From Boswellia sacra (taxonomy: Eukaryota; Streptophyta; Magnoliopsida; Sapindales; Burseraceae): a DNA stretch of 64,000 nucleotides. The stretch spans positions 1,550,001 to 1,614,000 of the forward strand of contig SNVD02006942.1 in assembly GCA_013180625.2 (NCBI GenBank). Direction: 5' to 3'. The notes beneath the pieces are model-generated. The model was given only the letters and a program-made list of their open reading frames with translations. It was not told where the DNA came from and ran no database searches. Each line of letters starts with the position of its first letter. Positions within the stretch are counted from its first letter, which is position 1. Made by a program: the position numbers and the translations under genes. Shown in pieces: positions 25,357 to 37,700 of the stretch.

Positions 25357-28300
25357 ATCTCATTTAACAACTTTGTGTTAATAGCCATTTCATTGAAAGC
25401 CCTTCTGTTGAACTTGTCTGGAAAAAGTTGGTGGTTATGAGCTATGCCTGAACTATGCGGTTTCAGAATGTTGACTTTATATGTTCATATGCCGAGGTTA
25501 ATTTTTGGCTATTCACAGATTTTTGAATGCTTGCAGATTAAGTGGTTCCAGTAGGGCAAATCGCAGCAAATCTATAGACTGGACTCTGTGTTCAAGAACA
25601 CACATGGATCGAGTTACATCTGATGTTATTGCACCTTCACCTTGGACAATCTTTGGTTGCCAGAATGGTTCGTACAAAAATTAACAATATGCTGTTAACT
25701 ATAGCTTGCTTAAGTTGCATGCCTGAAATCATAAGTGTGATGCAGGTCTGCGGCTGTTTAAAGAAGCAAAAGATAGGGATTCTCATGGAAAGGTTAGTAG
25801 CTTTTCTTTTTTGACCTTTAATGGTTCTAAAATATATCATTGATATTTTTTGTCCCTCTGCAGTGGGATGATCATCCTGCAATAATGGCCGTGGGTGTGG
25901 TAGATGGAACTTCAGAAGCCATTTTCCAAACACTTATGTCTCTTGGTGCCTCAAGATCAGAGTAAGTTTCCTTGATATGACCTATTGTTGTAGTGTTACA
26001 TTGTTGAAACGTTAAATTATACATGAGCAGATTTTTTGACTTGGACTTCATGGCACCTTTATCTTAATTAGGCGTTGCCTTTTCAGTTGTCCTTATTCAT
26101 CAGTGACAGCTTGATGTTGTTTGTTCAAATTGAAAATTGTAGTCTTTTACAATATTGGACTTAAGATAGATGGCACCATGGATACCCAAAATTACTAAAG
26201 AATTTATGTTTGCGCATGAGCAAAGACTATCTGATGCAGAAACAGGAACAATAGGCTTATTATTCACTTTAAGAAATGTTTTAGTTTTAGGTATTTTATG
26301 ACATCATATGCTCGATTAAGCAAAATGTACCTTGAAATATTTCTTTAAGAAAACCAAATCTAACTCAAAACTATTTCCTAAAAGAAATAATAAGCATTTG
26401 GTTCCTAGTTTTGCATTGCAATGTAGGGAGTACATGCCATGCAGGTACTGTAGACTACCAAATCTTATCATCTATTCTAGGACATTAGTGAACTCAGATG
26501 CACTGTCAATTAAAAACTGACTTCCTACTCTGCAATCCAGATGGGACTTCTGTTTCAAGAAGGGCAGCGTGGTTGAACACCTTGATGGTCATACTGATAT
26601 CATCCACAAGCAGTTATATGGTGATTGGTTACCCTGGTCAGATTCTAACCTAGAGTATATATATCATCAGAGTTCACACAGATGCCCAATAGTTTCCATC
26701 GTATGTATTTCAAGACCAATTATAATATGCAGGGGAATGAAACAAAGAGATCTGTTGTTGCGGCGTTATTGGAGAAGGGAAGATGATGGAACATATGGTT
26801 GTAATTTTATAGAGGAAATTCTGAATAATTATATCCCTAATTGACTTGGATCAGAACTAACTTTGTTTGGTTTATTCTGTCACAGTTATACTCTACCATT
26901 CTGTTTTTAACAAGAAGTGTCCACGCCAGAAAGGCTATGTTCGTGCCTGCCTTAAAAGTAATGTATGCTTAAACTTTACCAGGAAAAGATGATTTGCTTG
27001 ACTTTTCAGAGTTTTATGTTTAAATGCTAGGGAAAAACAAACATATAATGTGGGATAGCTGTTAGTATCTTGAAACGGTGATATGTTAGAATTTTGAGAT
27101 GTCTGACTCCCAAATATACTTGTGTGTATGTTTGAAAAAAGATACAATTTTATCTGCTGTTAAGTGCACACACTATTCTGTTCGTTATGATTTTCTATTG
27201 ATACTTTCATTATGCTTCATGAATTTATCATCATCCAACTCATAATGATTTTGTGTAATGTGTATCTCATGATGGTGATGAGAGGTCCTGATTTTATTTA
27301 ATTTTTGGCTGAATTCATTGTACAAAATCAGCTGGGTAGAAATGGAAGATAATATGTTAGAACCTCTTGCAGGTGGGGGATATGTTGTATCACCTGTGAA
27401 CCAAGGGAAAAAATCAGTTGTAAAGCACATGCTTGCTATTGATTGGAAGTTTTGGAGATCGTATCTACAGCCTTCCTCAGCGCGATCTATTACCATTCGC
27501 ATGCTTGGGAGAGTTGCTGGTAATCTTCAACTGTTGATATGGCTTTACACATATGTACATTTATGTGATAATTAGTTTGTATACTCTCATAAGCATCAAA
27601 TCACTAATGTTATTATTGTTGTAATTGCTTTTGTTATTAGTCCTTTATTTTTGTACTTGCAGCATTAAGAGAGCTTTTTAGAGCAAAACAAGGAAATTAT
27701 TCTTCCGATTTTTCATCTGGAGAGTTGACAAGAAATGTCAAATTGCATCAAATCGGAGAGGATAACACAGTTGATCTTCGCATGCTGACAGAGGATGGAA
27801 AAGTCAGGGAAAATATAAGTGAAGAAGTAGATAAAACCCCTTCAGAACATGCAGGCCTTGTGGGCCTGAATGATGCTGATGAATTTTTTGATGTTCCTGA
27901 GCCATCAGACAATGATGATTTGGAAAATGGCTGGACTTCTGATTTTGGTCCAGAAGCTTGCTCTCAGGTACCAGCACTGTCAAATTAGTTCTTGTTTTAC
28001 CTCACTAATGAAGGGAATTTGGAGTTGGTCGTAAGGACACTTTGCATTAATCACGTTGGGGATTGAATGCATAATTGGGCATGTTTTGTTTAAATTTTGT
28101 TGCCATCGTACATTAGAACTAGTCTACCTTACTCTTTAGTTTCTGTAATATATATTACAAGCTTTTTGTCAAAAGATTTCATTCTTCTGACATCTTATGT
28201 GTTTAGACTTAAGAATACTTGCATGGTGATGATGGTCTTTGGTTCTCTCTCATACATCTTTCCCTTCACTCAGTCGCGTGACATCAAGTTTTGGGTATTG

Positions 28301-31300
28301 TGGTTGCATATCTATACTGTGCATGATTGACTATGCAAAATTCTCCCCCCTTTAGTCTCTCTGTTCTTATACCAAAGGTAGCGGAAATTTCATATTAAAA
28401 TTTTCTCACTTGCTGTGACATTGAGAGTGACAGGATGCACGTCATCCAAGATTATCAACAGCTGCTGTTTTTGTGAAAAAATTGCACGATCTTGCAGGTT
28501 ATTTCAATTTGTGTTAGCTTCTGTCTCTTGTATATGTTTTTTTTCACTTTCATGATCTGATGATCGCAAGGGACTTCTGTTTATCAGTTCAGAAGAGGGG
28601 CTATATGGATTTACAAGGGATGGCAAGGGAAGACAGTATGTCTTGCTGCTATGGATCGACTCTCCAAAAGGATCCAAGTTGTACTTTGGCATGCAGTTGG
28701 ACATCAACAGATCCCTCTACATTTTTAATTCGTGGAAAGAGTTACCTGCAAGACCGTCAGAAGGTATGAACACGAACATAATGAACAATAAAGCTGCAAG
28801 TGTCCCAAAAAGCTCTGATTCTTTTGCATATTGTGTTCATCATGCCCAAGTCTTCATGCTTAAAATTGCATGATCTTGCATCTCACTTATCTCTGATGGT
28901 AATTGATCTATATAGTAAGGACCTCTTTTCTCTTGTTCCATTCCCTCTTTTCTTTGTTTATTAAGCTCTGGAGACCAATAAAATGTTAGGCTTTCACTCT
29001 TCCACAGCCAAAAGATTTAAATTTACACCTAAGAAAACTATTTGTTTGTGAAAGGGACTTCAATATAAAGACCTTACTATATGTCTATATGGAATTTATG
29101 TTACCCTTTTTGGATTAATTTTAGTAGTGTTTCTTGTAACTATCCTCAGTATTTAAATTTGGAGATTGACATGTTGATTCTCAACTTGTAAATTTTTTTT
29201 TTATATTTCTTTTCTTTTGTTGTCATTGCAGGTGAAGGCAAAGGGCACCCTAATGCAAATGGTTGCTGCAGATTGGCTGAAATCTGACAAACGTGAAGAT
29301 GATCTAGGAGGCCGTCCTGGGGGAATTGTTCAGGTTGATCTCTTATTGCTTTAAAATGCTCTCAATAGTTGACATTTCATAGCCTTTTACATTAAATAGG
29401 CTCCACGGCACTGGTTGGATTTGCCACATGATAGTTATAACTTAAGATATTTTACAAGCTTTTATCTACAGAAATATGCAGAGCAGGGTGGTCCAGAGTT
29501 CTTTTTTATTATAAATATACAGGTAAATTTAGTTATTGCTTATGTCATCATGTGCAACTCAATTCAAGAAAGTCTTAAACTATAATATTCTAATTGTTTT
29601 GCTTATAGAATGATGTGAATTGTTTATATGAAACAGGTTCCCGGCTCAACGACGTATAGCCTAGCACTGTATTATATGATGACTACTCCCATCAAGGATT
29701 CACCCTTGTTAGAAAGCTTTATCAATGGGGATGATGCATATAGAAATTCGAGGTTTAAGCTCATACCGTACATTTCTAAGGTTTGTGAATAGTTTGTTGC
29801 AAATTATCTGGCTTAGGACCTCATAGCATGGTTTGATGAAAGTTCATTGCCTAATATACTTTGTTTATGGTTATAAAAGTTATAAAATAGGTAATAGTAG
29901 AAGCAATAAGCTTAACTCTGTTTAGCTTGTAAAAGAAAGGCTTTAATATATTTTGTTGCTGGTGTTATATAAGCGTACATGTTTGAAATTTTCTCTTCTG
30001 ATAGATGGTTATTTTTTTCCTCTTTATTCAGTTGTTTATTTATAGAATCATTCATTGCATATATTTTTTTCTTGAGCCTTTGAGAAAAGTATAAAGTTCT
30101 CCACGATTATTTCCAGAAAGAAACAGTTTGTAGTATGCCACATTGATTTTGTTCAACATGCTGTGTAATCACAATATCTAATACTGTTTTAAACCTATTC
30201 TTGCAGGGTTCATGGATAGTTAAGCAGAGTGTGGGAAAGAAGGCATGCCTGATTGGTCAGGCACTGGAAATTAATTATTTCCAAGGGAAGAATTACATAG
30301 AGGTACATTTGCAATATTATACTTGGGAGAGAGGGGAAGAGGGTGGTTAGTGGTTGAGTTATTCTATATTCTGTAAATTATGTAATTTTCATATTTACTT
30401 GACCTCAGATGCTTGTATTTGTTGCTTAGGTTGACAGTATATGTAGCACATTCACATATAGCACTTGCTTTGGCTCTGTGGCTTCTTGTTGTATACTACT
30501 CATCTAACGAACAATGGTGACAGGCTTTGCCAGTCAGTCTGCACTGAGAACAAAGATCCATTCAGTTTCTCAATAATTATACTAAAATATTGTATGGTAT
30601 TGGACCGTATGGTCAATTATCACGTTTACAGCATGCTGATTTTAACGTATGTCAATCTCATTGCAGCTCGGTGTGGATATAGGTTCGTCAACAGTTGCAC
30701 GGGGCGTGGTTAGTCTTGTTCTTGGTTACCTCAACAATCTGGTTATTGAAATGGCATTTTTGATACAGGTAAAGCCAACTTATTTTTAAGCTACTGGAAA
30801 AGGTTCTTGAAATTTTTATCCTGCCACAAACTAATGTTAAAACAACTGAAATTTGTTATACGCTCAACAAACACTCTCTCCACCAGTCTCCACGCCCCTG
30901 TTACAGTGTAGCCACTGTTAAGATGTTGTTTGTTAGATTTTTGTTCTTTATACACTCATGACTTCAAAAATGTCTCCCTCCAGTGAGCCAAATCTACTAG
31001 ATTATTACTTGGATTGAATGATATAATCACAGAAGCCAAAATATTGCCCAGTATCGAAAAGAATAACTTGCGAGCGAGGAGTGACCAAGATTTTTTTTAT
31101 TAAATTCTGAGGCAGTTTTACTTTGTGCTAGTTATTATTATTATTATTATTATTATCTAATAATTATGAACCATGCGGGGTAAAATATAACTCACAAAAT
31201 TTTAGTAGTGGGTGTTGTCAATTCGAGTGTGGAGAGATTATGTTGCGTGTATATAAACTCATTGAATCAGTCCAAGTAAACTACGATCATTTCCTCGTGA

Positions 31301-31516
31301 TGTGGGTGACTTCTAGTTAGTTAAAGAAGGTAAAGTGTAAACATAATATATGCATACCTGTGAAAATTCTCAACTTGATGTCTTTATGCTCGATTCACAT
31401 CTTAATTCGATGTTTTTACGCAGGCAAATACAGAAGAGGAGCTCCCAGAATTTCTTCTAGGGACATGCCGGCTGAACCACCTGGATGCGGCAAAAGCAAT
31501 TCTAGTAAAACCATAG
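22631..31516 (+). CDS. EDR2-like protein (PH, START and DUF1336 domains), 21 coding exons
   Basis: Exons: 22631-22789, 24768-24842, 24943-24996, 25076-25141, 25219-25280, 25537-25667, 25746-25792, 25864-25961, 26541-26636, 26733-26797, 26886-26957, 27373-27519, 27663-27967, 28434-28497, 28588-28763, 29232-29333, 29472-29522, 29637-29780, 30207-30302, 30667-30768 and 31424-31516; 734 aa. Domains: PH at about 11-118 (starts MEGWLYLIRSN, ends AAKWIHSFQEAALK), START at about 175-357, an acidic linker with DADEFFDVPEPSDNDDLENG, then DUF1336/EDR2_C at about 490-730. Arabidopsis EDR2 is close in length with the same domain order; its PH domain binds phosphatidylinositol-4-phosphate and it limits powdery-mildew-triggered cell death and ethylene-linked senescence. 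From memory, the positional counterpart is At2g28320, so an EDR2-like role in lipid binding at endomembranes is inferred rather than shown. Intron 1 (about 2 kb) carries a MITE. Confidence 0.94.
24139..24313. mobile_element. MITE-like element in intron 1 of the EDR2-like gene
   Basis: The 175-bp segment starts AATAATGCTACA (24139-24150) and ends TGTAGCATTATT, the exact reverse complement. Inner sequence is also largely palindromic: ataaactttgtatacaaagttga on the left is matched by tcaactttgtatataaactttg on the right. There is no coding capacity. The target duplication is unclear because the flank is AT-rich, so I do not assign a superfamily. Confidence 0.75.
25324..25354. repeat. (AT)n microsatellite in an EDR2-like gene intron
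   Basis: About fifteen AT units lie in the intron after exon 5. Confidence 0.95.
31132..31156. repeat. (TTA)n microsatellite in the last intron of the EDR2-like gene
   Basis: About eight TTA units lie in the intron before the last exon. Confidence 0.95.
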
Positions 31517-32960
31517 TTCTCTCCCAATCTCAAGTCACCGCTTCCTTTCAAGCTCCGAGTGGAAGCTGGTTGATAAACATGCTAATGAGAATGTGTGTGC
31601 AGGTGCCTCTGCCATCAACTCACAGAAAGTATATTCTTTGATTCAATCAAAATTGAAACTGAAGCATCTTATGATGCCAATCTTTGTACAGATAGTTTCT
31701 TGCACAGTGCACAAATAGTGTTATCATTAGATTATAATTTGTTTATCTAATTTTCTAATGAATAGTGCGCAATATTTCTCAACCTCTTGAGCTCTTGTAT
31801 ATTAGCAGCGGTTGCCAAAACAGAAGAAGTGGGTCGTGGGCCCTTCACTACCGCCAACACCAATAGAATACTCAAGACTCTTCCTAACATAGGAGACAAG
31901 TAAAAGTGCGCCAACTTGATGGGCTCCCCCTTTGACTCTTCGTCTCTTCCTAACATAAGAGACAAGTAAAAGTGCGCCACATTCCTCAACGTAAAATATT
32001 GGAAGTGGAATCTGTGTCACACCACAACACTATTCAATTTACAATTTACTGGAAAACTGAACCGTGGTATTCTTTGAAAAAAAAAAAAATCATGTTTTCG
32101 TGTCTCCAACATTTGGCGAGAGCTTTAAAATCAAAACACTTTTATTAATTTAAGTTGTAGGCATGGATATTTTAGCATTTTTGTTACATAATTTATTAAA
32201 ACAAATATATTATTCTTGATCTTCTCAAGTTTAATGATTAATATTGAAAATAAAAAAATTAATATTATCAATTCAATAATTATTTCAACCTTTGAATTTT
32301 GTAGGTCAATCGTTATAAATTTGTGTCTAATTTTACGTCAAAGATTTATACCAAAATATTTTTTTATTATAAATTACTTTTATTTCAAATGTTATAGTGC
32401 ATATAATATGTATGTATCTAATATAGGGATGGTCAACTTTATTTATTTATTTTATGGAAACTTATAGCAAAGGCAATGCTCAAAACAATTAATCCATTAA
32501 AGATAGTTTCATTCTATAATATCTTTATCATAATTTATTCAATTAAGTTGGTAAATCTTATGAAAAGAATTAATTTAATTTGTATAAATTACTTCTTCAA
32601 GAAAGATATTATTGACCTAATAATTTAATTTTAATAAAAATAACTTAAGGGAATTGATCTTTTAACACAAAATTAAATACAAATATATAACTATTGACCC
32701 TAAAATATTATATAGATAATCTTGAGGTGTGTCACAATAATTGAGATCATAAAATTAAAAATTGTGTATTTTGTTTTTTTTTCTTATAACAATTATTAAA
32801 TCATCTCAAAGCTTGTGTTAAAATAATATTTCATAACATAAAATAAATTTAATAATTAGAAACACAATTTTAAGGTGATTTAACATCTTTTATAATAATT
32901 GTATGTAAATTTTTATGTGTCATGCGATACACGTTAATACTCTCCAAGGTAGAGTAACAT
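31517..32960. other. 3' UTR of the EDR2-like gene and spacer
   Basis: The 3' UTR probably covers the first 200-300 bases. A 36-bp direct repeat pair lies at 31878-31979. After about 32030 the DNA is AT-rich with no coding signal on either strand. Confidence 0.5.
31878..31979. repeat. Direct repeat pair, 36 bp each, period 66
   Basis: Copies at 31878-31913 and 31944-31979 share ttcctaacata, gagacaagtaaaagtgcgcca and differ at only one or two bases. They lie a few hundred bases past the stop of the EDR2-like gene. The segment also gives similar repeated short frames on the - strand, which are artefacts of the duplication. Confidence 0.9.
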
Positions 32961-33891
32961 TAGGGATGGCAAGGGGGCAGGGAAGGGGTGGGGAGGCTAT
33001 CCCCATTCCCCACCCCATTGCTAAAATCACTCCCCATTCCCCACCCACTCTCTATATCTTTTTTGGGTGGGACGGGGATAGGGAATCTCCGGGAATGTAT
33101 TCCCCAACCCCACCCTATTCCCTATACAAATATATTATGTTTACTAAAAATTAAACTTTTACATAAATATTAGTTAATATATAATCATAAATAATCTCTG
33201 CCAAGAAAAAGAATCATCAATAACTTTATTATAACAATATCAAAATTATAATCTAGTTTTTGTAACCAAGTCTAGTACTTAAAATGAATGAAATAATAAA
33301 GTAAAATAAGTCACAACCAATAAAAGAAATACAAAAATGATATCCTAAAATTATGTTATGCATCAATCAAGGATAATCTCTTTGCTTCTTTCTCAAGATT
33401 CTCATAGCTTCATTCCTATAACATTAAAAAAAATCATTTCTTTCAATTTATAATCATTATAAGTTATGAATTAATAATAATTATTCTATATGTAATTTGG
33501 CTGCAATGTTTTCTTATTATTGTAGAGAAAAATAAATATGCAGCAGTTGACAGCTAATCACTTTGTTAATTTTGTTATTTATAATTGAATTAGGGTTTTA
33601 GTAAAATAATATAATATTATATTTTAGATAATTAAATGATTGTATATTATTACATTAAATAATTATTCTATTTAAATTAAAATAAATTTTATTTTTTATA
33701 TTTTTAAATATTTTTGTAAAGTGCAAGGCGAATACGGGGTAGGGAGTAGTAAATCCATCCCCACCCCATTATGATGCGAGAATTAATTTTTTCTCCAATC
33801 TGTCTCATCCTCATAAATAAAACCATTTTTCCCACCTCAATAAAGACGAATCCCCACATATTCTTATTCCTACGATACATTTCCCTCTCTA
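32961..33891. mobile_element. Decayed hAT-like non-autonomous element (probable)
   Basis: The left edge TAGGGATGGCAA at 32961 resembles hAT termini, and the following 170 bases are rich in CCCCA/TGGGG words, as is the region 33735-33860 on the right. The right edge near 33891 (TTTCCCTCTCTA) is a degraded match. A flanking 8-bp duplication is at best 5 of 8 (AGTAACAT versus GATACCAT). The inside is AT-rich and non-coding. Confidence 0.4.
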
Positions 33892-34716
33892 GATACCATA
33901 AGAATTATCTTAAGAAAGAATTATCTTAAGAAGTAGAAGTAAATAATTAAAATAATTTTAGAAGTCAACTCATTTATTAAGATAAAATATTTTTGTTTAA
34001 ATGATAGATTTGCATTTAATGCTGATTATATTTTGGCTTCTGGCATGGATATAAGATGATATGTTGATATTGAAGGTGTTTTTTTTTGTGATTTTTGTTT
34101 TTTTATTTTTAATAAAATTTAAAAATATATAGATAATTTTAAATTATTTTTAAATTTAAAAAAAATATGTAATTGATATTAAATATAAAATATATTAAAA
34201 GATACGTAATACGAATAACAGATATTTATGTTTAAGAAAAAACATATCCTCGAATATTTCGAGAAATAACTCGGTTCAAATATATGAAGTCCATTTTACA
34301 TTATTTACAATAATACCCTCTGAAAACAGATTGTTGTTATTTTTTTTTCTCCCCTCATCGGCCTCTCCTCTGTGTCATTCCCTGCGTTAAAACTCGCTCT
34401 CTGACTCTTGACTCTGTGTTCATTTTCCGAGCACAGATTCAGCAAACCAAAATCTGGTTTGCGGAATTCTAGGGTTCTTTATTAATTTTAAAAGAATTTT
34501 TTTGTCTCTGTGAGTGGCTAACAATAGTGGACAGGACGTAATTTATGAGCACGAGATCACGAAATTCTATACAGATACAGGTACCAACCCACAACATGTT
34601 TCCAATTCCATTCTTCTTCTTGTTGTTATTTCCTTTTCTGGAATTCACCTCTTAATCACAGTATCTCTGTCTCTTGTTTGTTTGGCTGTGAATTCACTCC
34701 GTTAGGCAATTACCGC
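33892..34716 (+). promoter_or_regulatory. Promoter and 5' leader of the sulfotransferase gene, with a uORF
   Basis: AT-rich spacer gives way at about 34345 to a CT-rich leader. A leader intron is likely from a donor at 34581 (atacag|gtacc) to an acceptor at 34705 (cgttag|gcaatt). A uORF begins at ATG 34545; in the spliced form it runs into the coding exon in another frame and stops at the first codon after the exon 1-2 junction of the main gene. Confidence 0.5.
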
Positions 34717-37700
34717 ATGGATCCTGCTCTCAAATTTTCTCTCTTGTTGCTCTTGCTTCTCGGATTCGGTATGTTTCCAAATTCTTTTTTTAAAAAAAAA
34801 TAGAAATGGAGACATTTGATTTTGTTTAGAAGGGATTAAAAAACTGAAATTTGCTCGTAGTGTTAGCTGAATACGTTTACGATTGTCTGTCGTTTTGTTT
34901 CTTCATTTCGTTCCTGACGCGTTCTAGTTTCTGTTAGTGAATGCTTCTGCTGGTGAAAATGATTTTGAGCATTGTGAAAGGACTGTGAAAAGGTGGGCAG
35001 TTTCTTCGCTTGACCAAGAAGTGAAAGATGACAAACACACACTGAAAGATTTGCTGTTTTTCCTTCACGTTCCCAGAACGGGAGGGCGCACCTACTTCCA
35101 TTGGTAATATTCCCTTGTGGAGGCAATAATGGTTACTCTGGAAGTGGGCTTTTAGCATTTTAACTATTGTATTGGCTTCTGCTCCTGGTGATATGTTGTA
35201 ATTGTAATTGCAGTCTCCTGAAGAAGTTGTACTCTAGCTCTTTGGAATGCCCCCGTTCTTATGACAAGCTGCGGTTTAATCCCAGGTACCGTCTTGTTAT
35301 TTGGTGTTCTCTTATTTATGATAGATTATTTTTATGAATTCTTTTGCTCCTCTGATAGTTTAATTTACATAAAATCATTTGATCCTTCTGTGGGAAATGA
35401 TCTCTGCTATCGCTTCATTTTGTTTTTACTAGGAATTTAGTTTGACTCGGGGTGTGTGGATGGGACTCTTTTCGTTTAGAGATTTATAGGCTAGAGTGTT
35501 CATTGACAAAGTAGAGAAAAACCTTTGTAGAAAGGAGATACCTGTTACTTTATAATCTTTTATACATATAGGGGAAAGGGAAAGATATTGGTAGTTTGAA
35601 TATTTGTAGAAATAATGGACAAATCATTAGCCAGGTTAAATGCACTGCTCTACTATCTGAACTGTATTCTTTTTTACGTTATGAACAAAAATTACTTTAA
35701 ACTTTTGCGTATATAAAACTTTAATTGGTTTAATTTCGTATTATATGCAGCAAATCAAACTGCAGGTTGTTGACCACTCATGATGACTATAGCATGATGT
35801 CCAAACTTCCAAAAGAGAAAACATCAGTGGTCACAATACTTAGGAATCCAGTTGACCGACTCTTTAGTGCTTATGAATTCTCGGTAGAAGTAGCAGCTAG
35901 ATTTTTGGTGCATCCTAACTTAACTTCTGTCACACAAATGGCGGGACGCCTGCGTTCTAAGAATAGGGGAGTTAGCACTCTAGATATTTGGCCATGGAAA
36001 TATTTGGTTCCATGGATGAGAGAAGACCTATTTGCTCGGGTATGTTCTTCTTCTATATTTCTGTTGGATGTCTCTGTTAAATTATTTTTTATGTTTAGTT
36101 TTATATTTCTACTCTAATCCTTTAGTATCTACACCATGATCTTAATAAATATGCAACTTTTTATTTTAAATTGCAACATAATTACTTGGTAATAAGATTT
36201 ATCTTGTGGGCAAAGCCTACTGCATTATTAGTTGTCATAAAGTTTTAGATATCTTACTTTGATGAACAGAGAGATGCCAGAAGACAGAAGGGATTAAGTG
36301 ATGTTGACAGTGGTGATGGATACAACATGGGGGAAATCGTGATGCCATTACAACAATTTATTAATGAACCAATAGCTCAGGATATTGTTCACAATGGAGC
36401 AACATATCAGGTACTTTTTCTATAGTTCATCTTGGTCACATTCCGCCCTTATGCCATTAATTTTCATTAATTCAATTTTTTAGGTTATGCCACTCGTCTG
36501 TTGGAAATATTACCACCCAGGGCTTGTTGATATAGATGCTAGCCTCCTGATTGTCTGAGAGTATTATAGCCACTGATATTAATTGTGAAATTCCTTGTGG
36601 ACTGTTTTCAATGGCAGATTGTAGGATTGACAAACAACTCGTATTTAGCAGAATCACATGAAGTGCGCCACTGTGTCCAGAAGTTTAACATTCTTGGTGA
36701 ACATGTGCTTCAAGTTGCAAAGGTAATTGGAAAACGGTATTTAGAGTTGTGAAAGACTTTATGTCATGATATTGTTTTTCTGATAATTGTTCTCCTTATG
36801 GTTGCAATCATGGTAGATAATTGTAAATCTTGCAGAAGAGGTTGGACGAAATGCTGTACGTTGGTCTTACTGAGAACCACAGAGAATCTGCAAAAATGTT
36901 TGGGAATGTAGTTGGTGCACAGGTGATTTCCCAGCTGAGAGAGTTAAACTCTAGTGCGGAGGATCATTCAAACAACATATCAGGTTAGTTTGGCAAAGCC
37001 TATATTCAGTTATTGAACTTTTTTATCAACTACCCTTAAAGGCTCTCATATGATGCAATGATCTAAATTATTGGACCCCAAAATGAAAGTTATAGACATC
37101 TTGATGTGATAACCTAGATGAAATGTAGTGATTTCAAACAGATAGGAGTTCTACAGGTTAACTATTTCCTAGAAGCCAAATCCATTAGCCATTGATGTCA
37201 AGGCCAGCTTAACCAAAAAGCAATATGTTCAACTGAGAAGCCCATGTACAGCTGGACAGTCATATACATATGAGAGACTAAAGTGTACAGCACAGATGAA
37301 GAAACCTCTGATGCTGCAAAAAGAAGCTAATGTCCACCTTTCTATTTCTTTTTCCTTCACATAAAACTATAAAAGCTATCAGTTTTGTTGTAGCATTTGA
37401 TGGCAATCCGGCTTTTTTCCTTTGAAGCAAGAGACCTGTTTATTTTTCTCCTATTTGTAAAGAGTATTGTTTAACTCTTCCCTCTGTTTCTTTATTTACA
37501 GCGTTTAATCATTATATTTGATTTCCACTTTTTCTCTGACCAGATCGTATGCAACATCACTTGGGTTACCTAATTAAGGGAAAAAGTCCTGTTGACCTTT
37601 CACCAATTTTTGTTCAGAACATCCCATGTAACCTAGAACTATTAAAAGCCTAGCATTTGGTCCTAAATGCTTCATCCCTGCTTGGTGTGCCAGTTTAGTT

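Noticed and set aside
31747..32020. Two - strand frames with a repeated peptide
   Set aside because: The peptide repeat is produced by the 36-bp DNA duplication; no start or splice context supports a gene.
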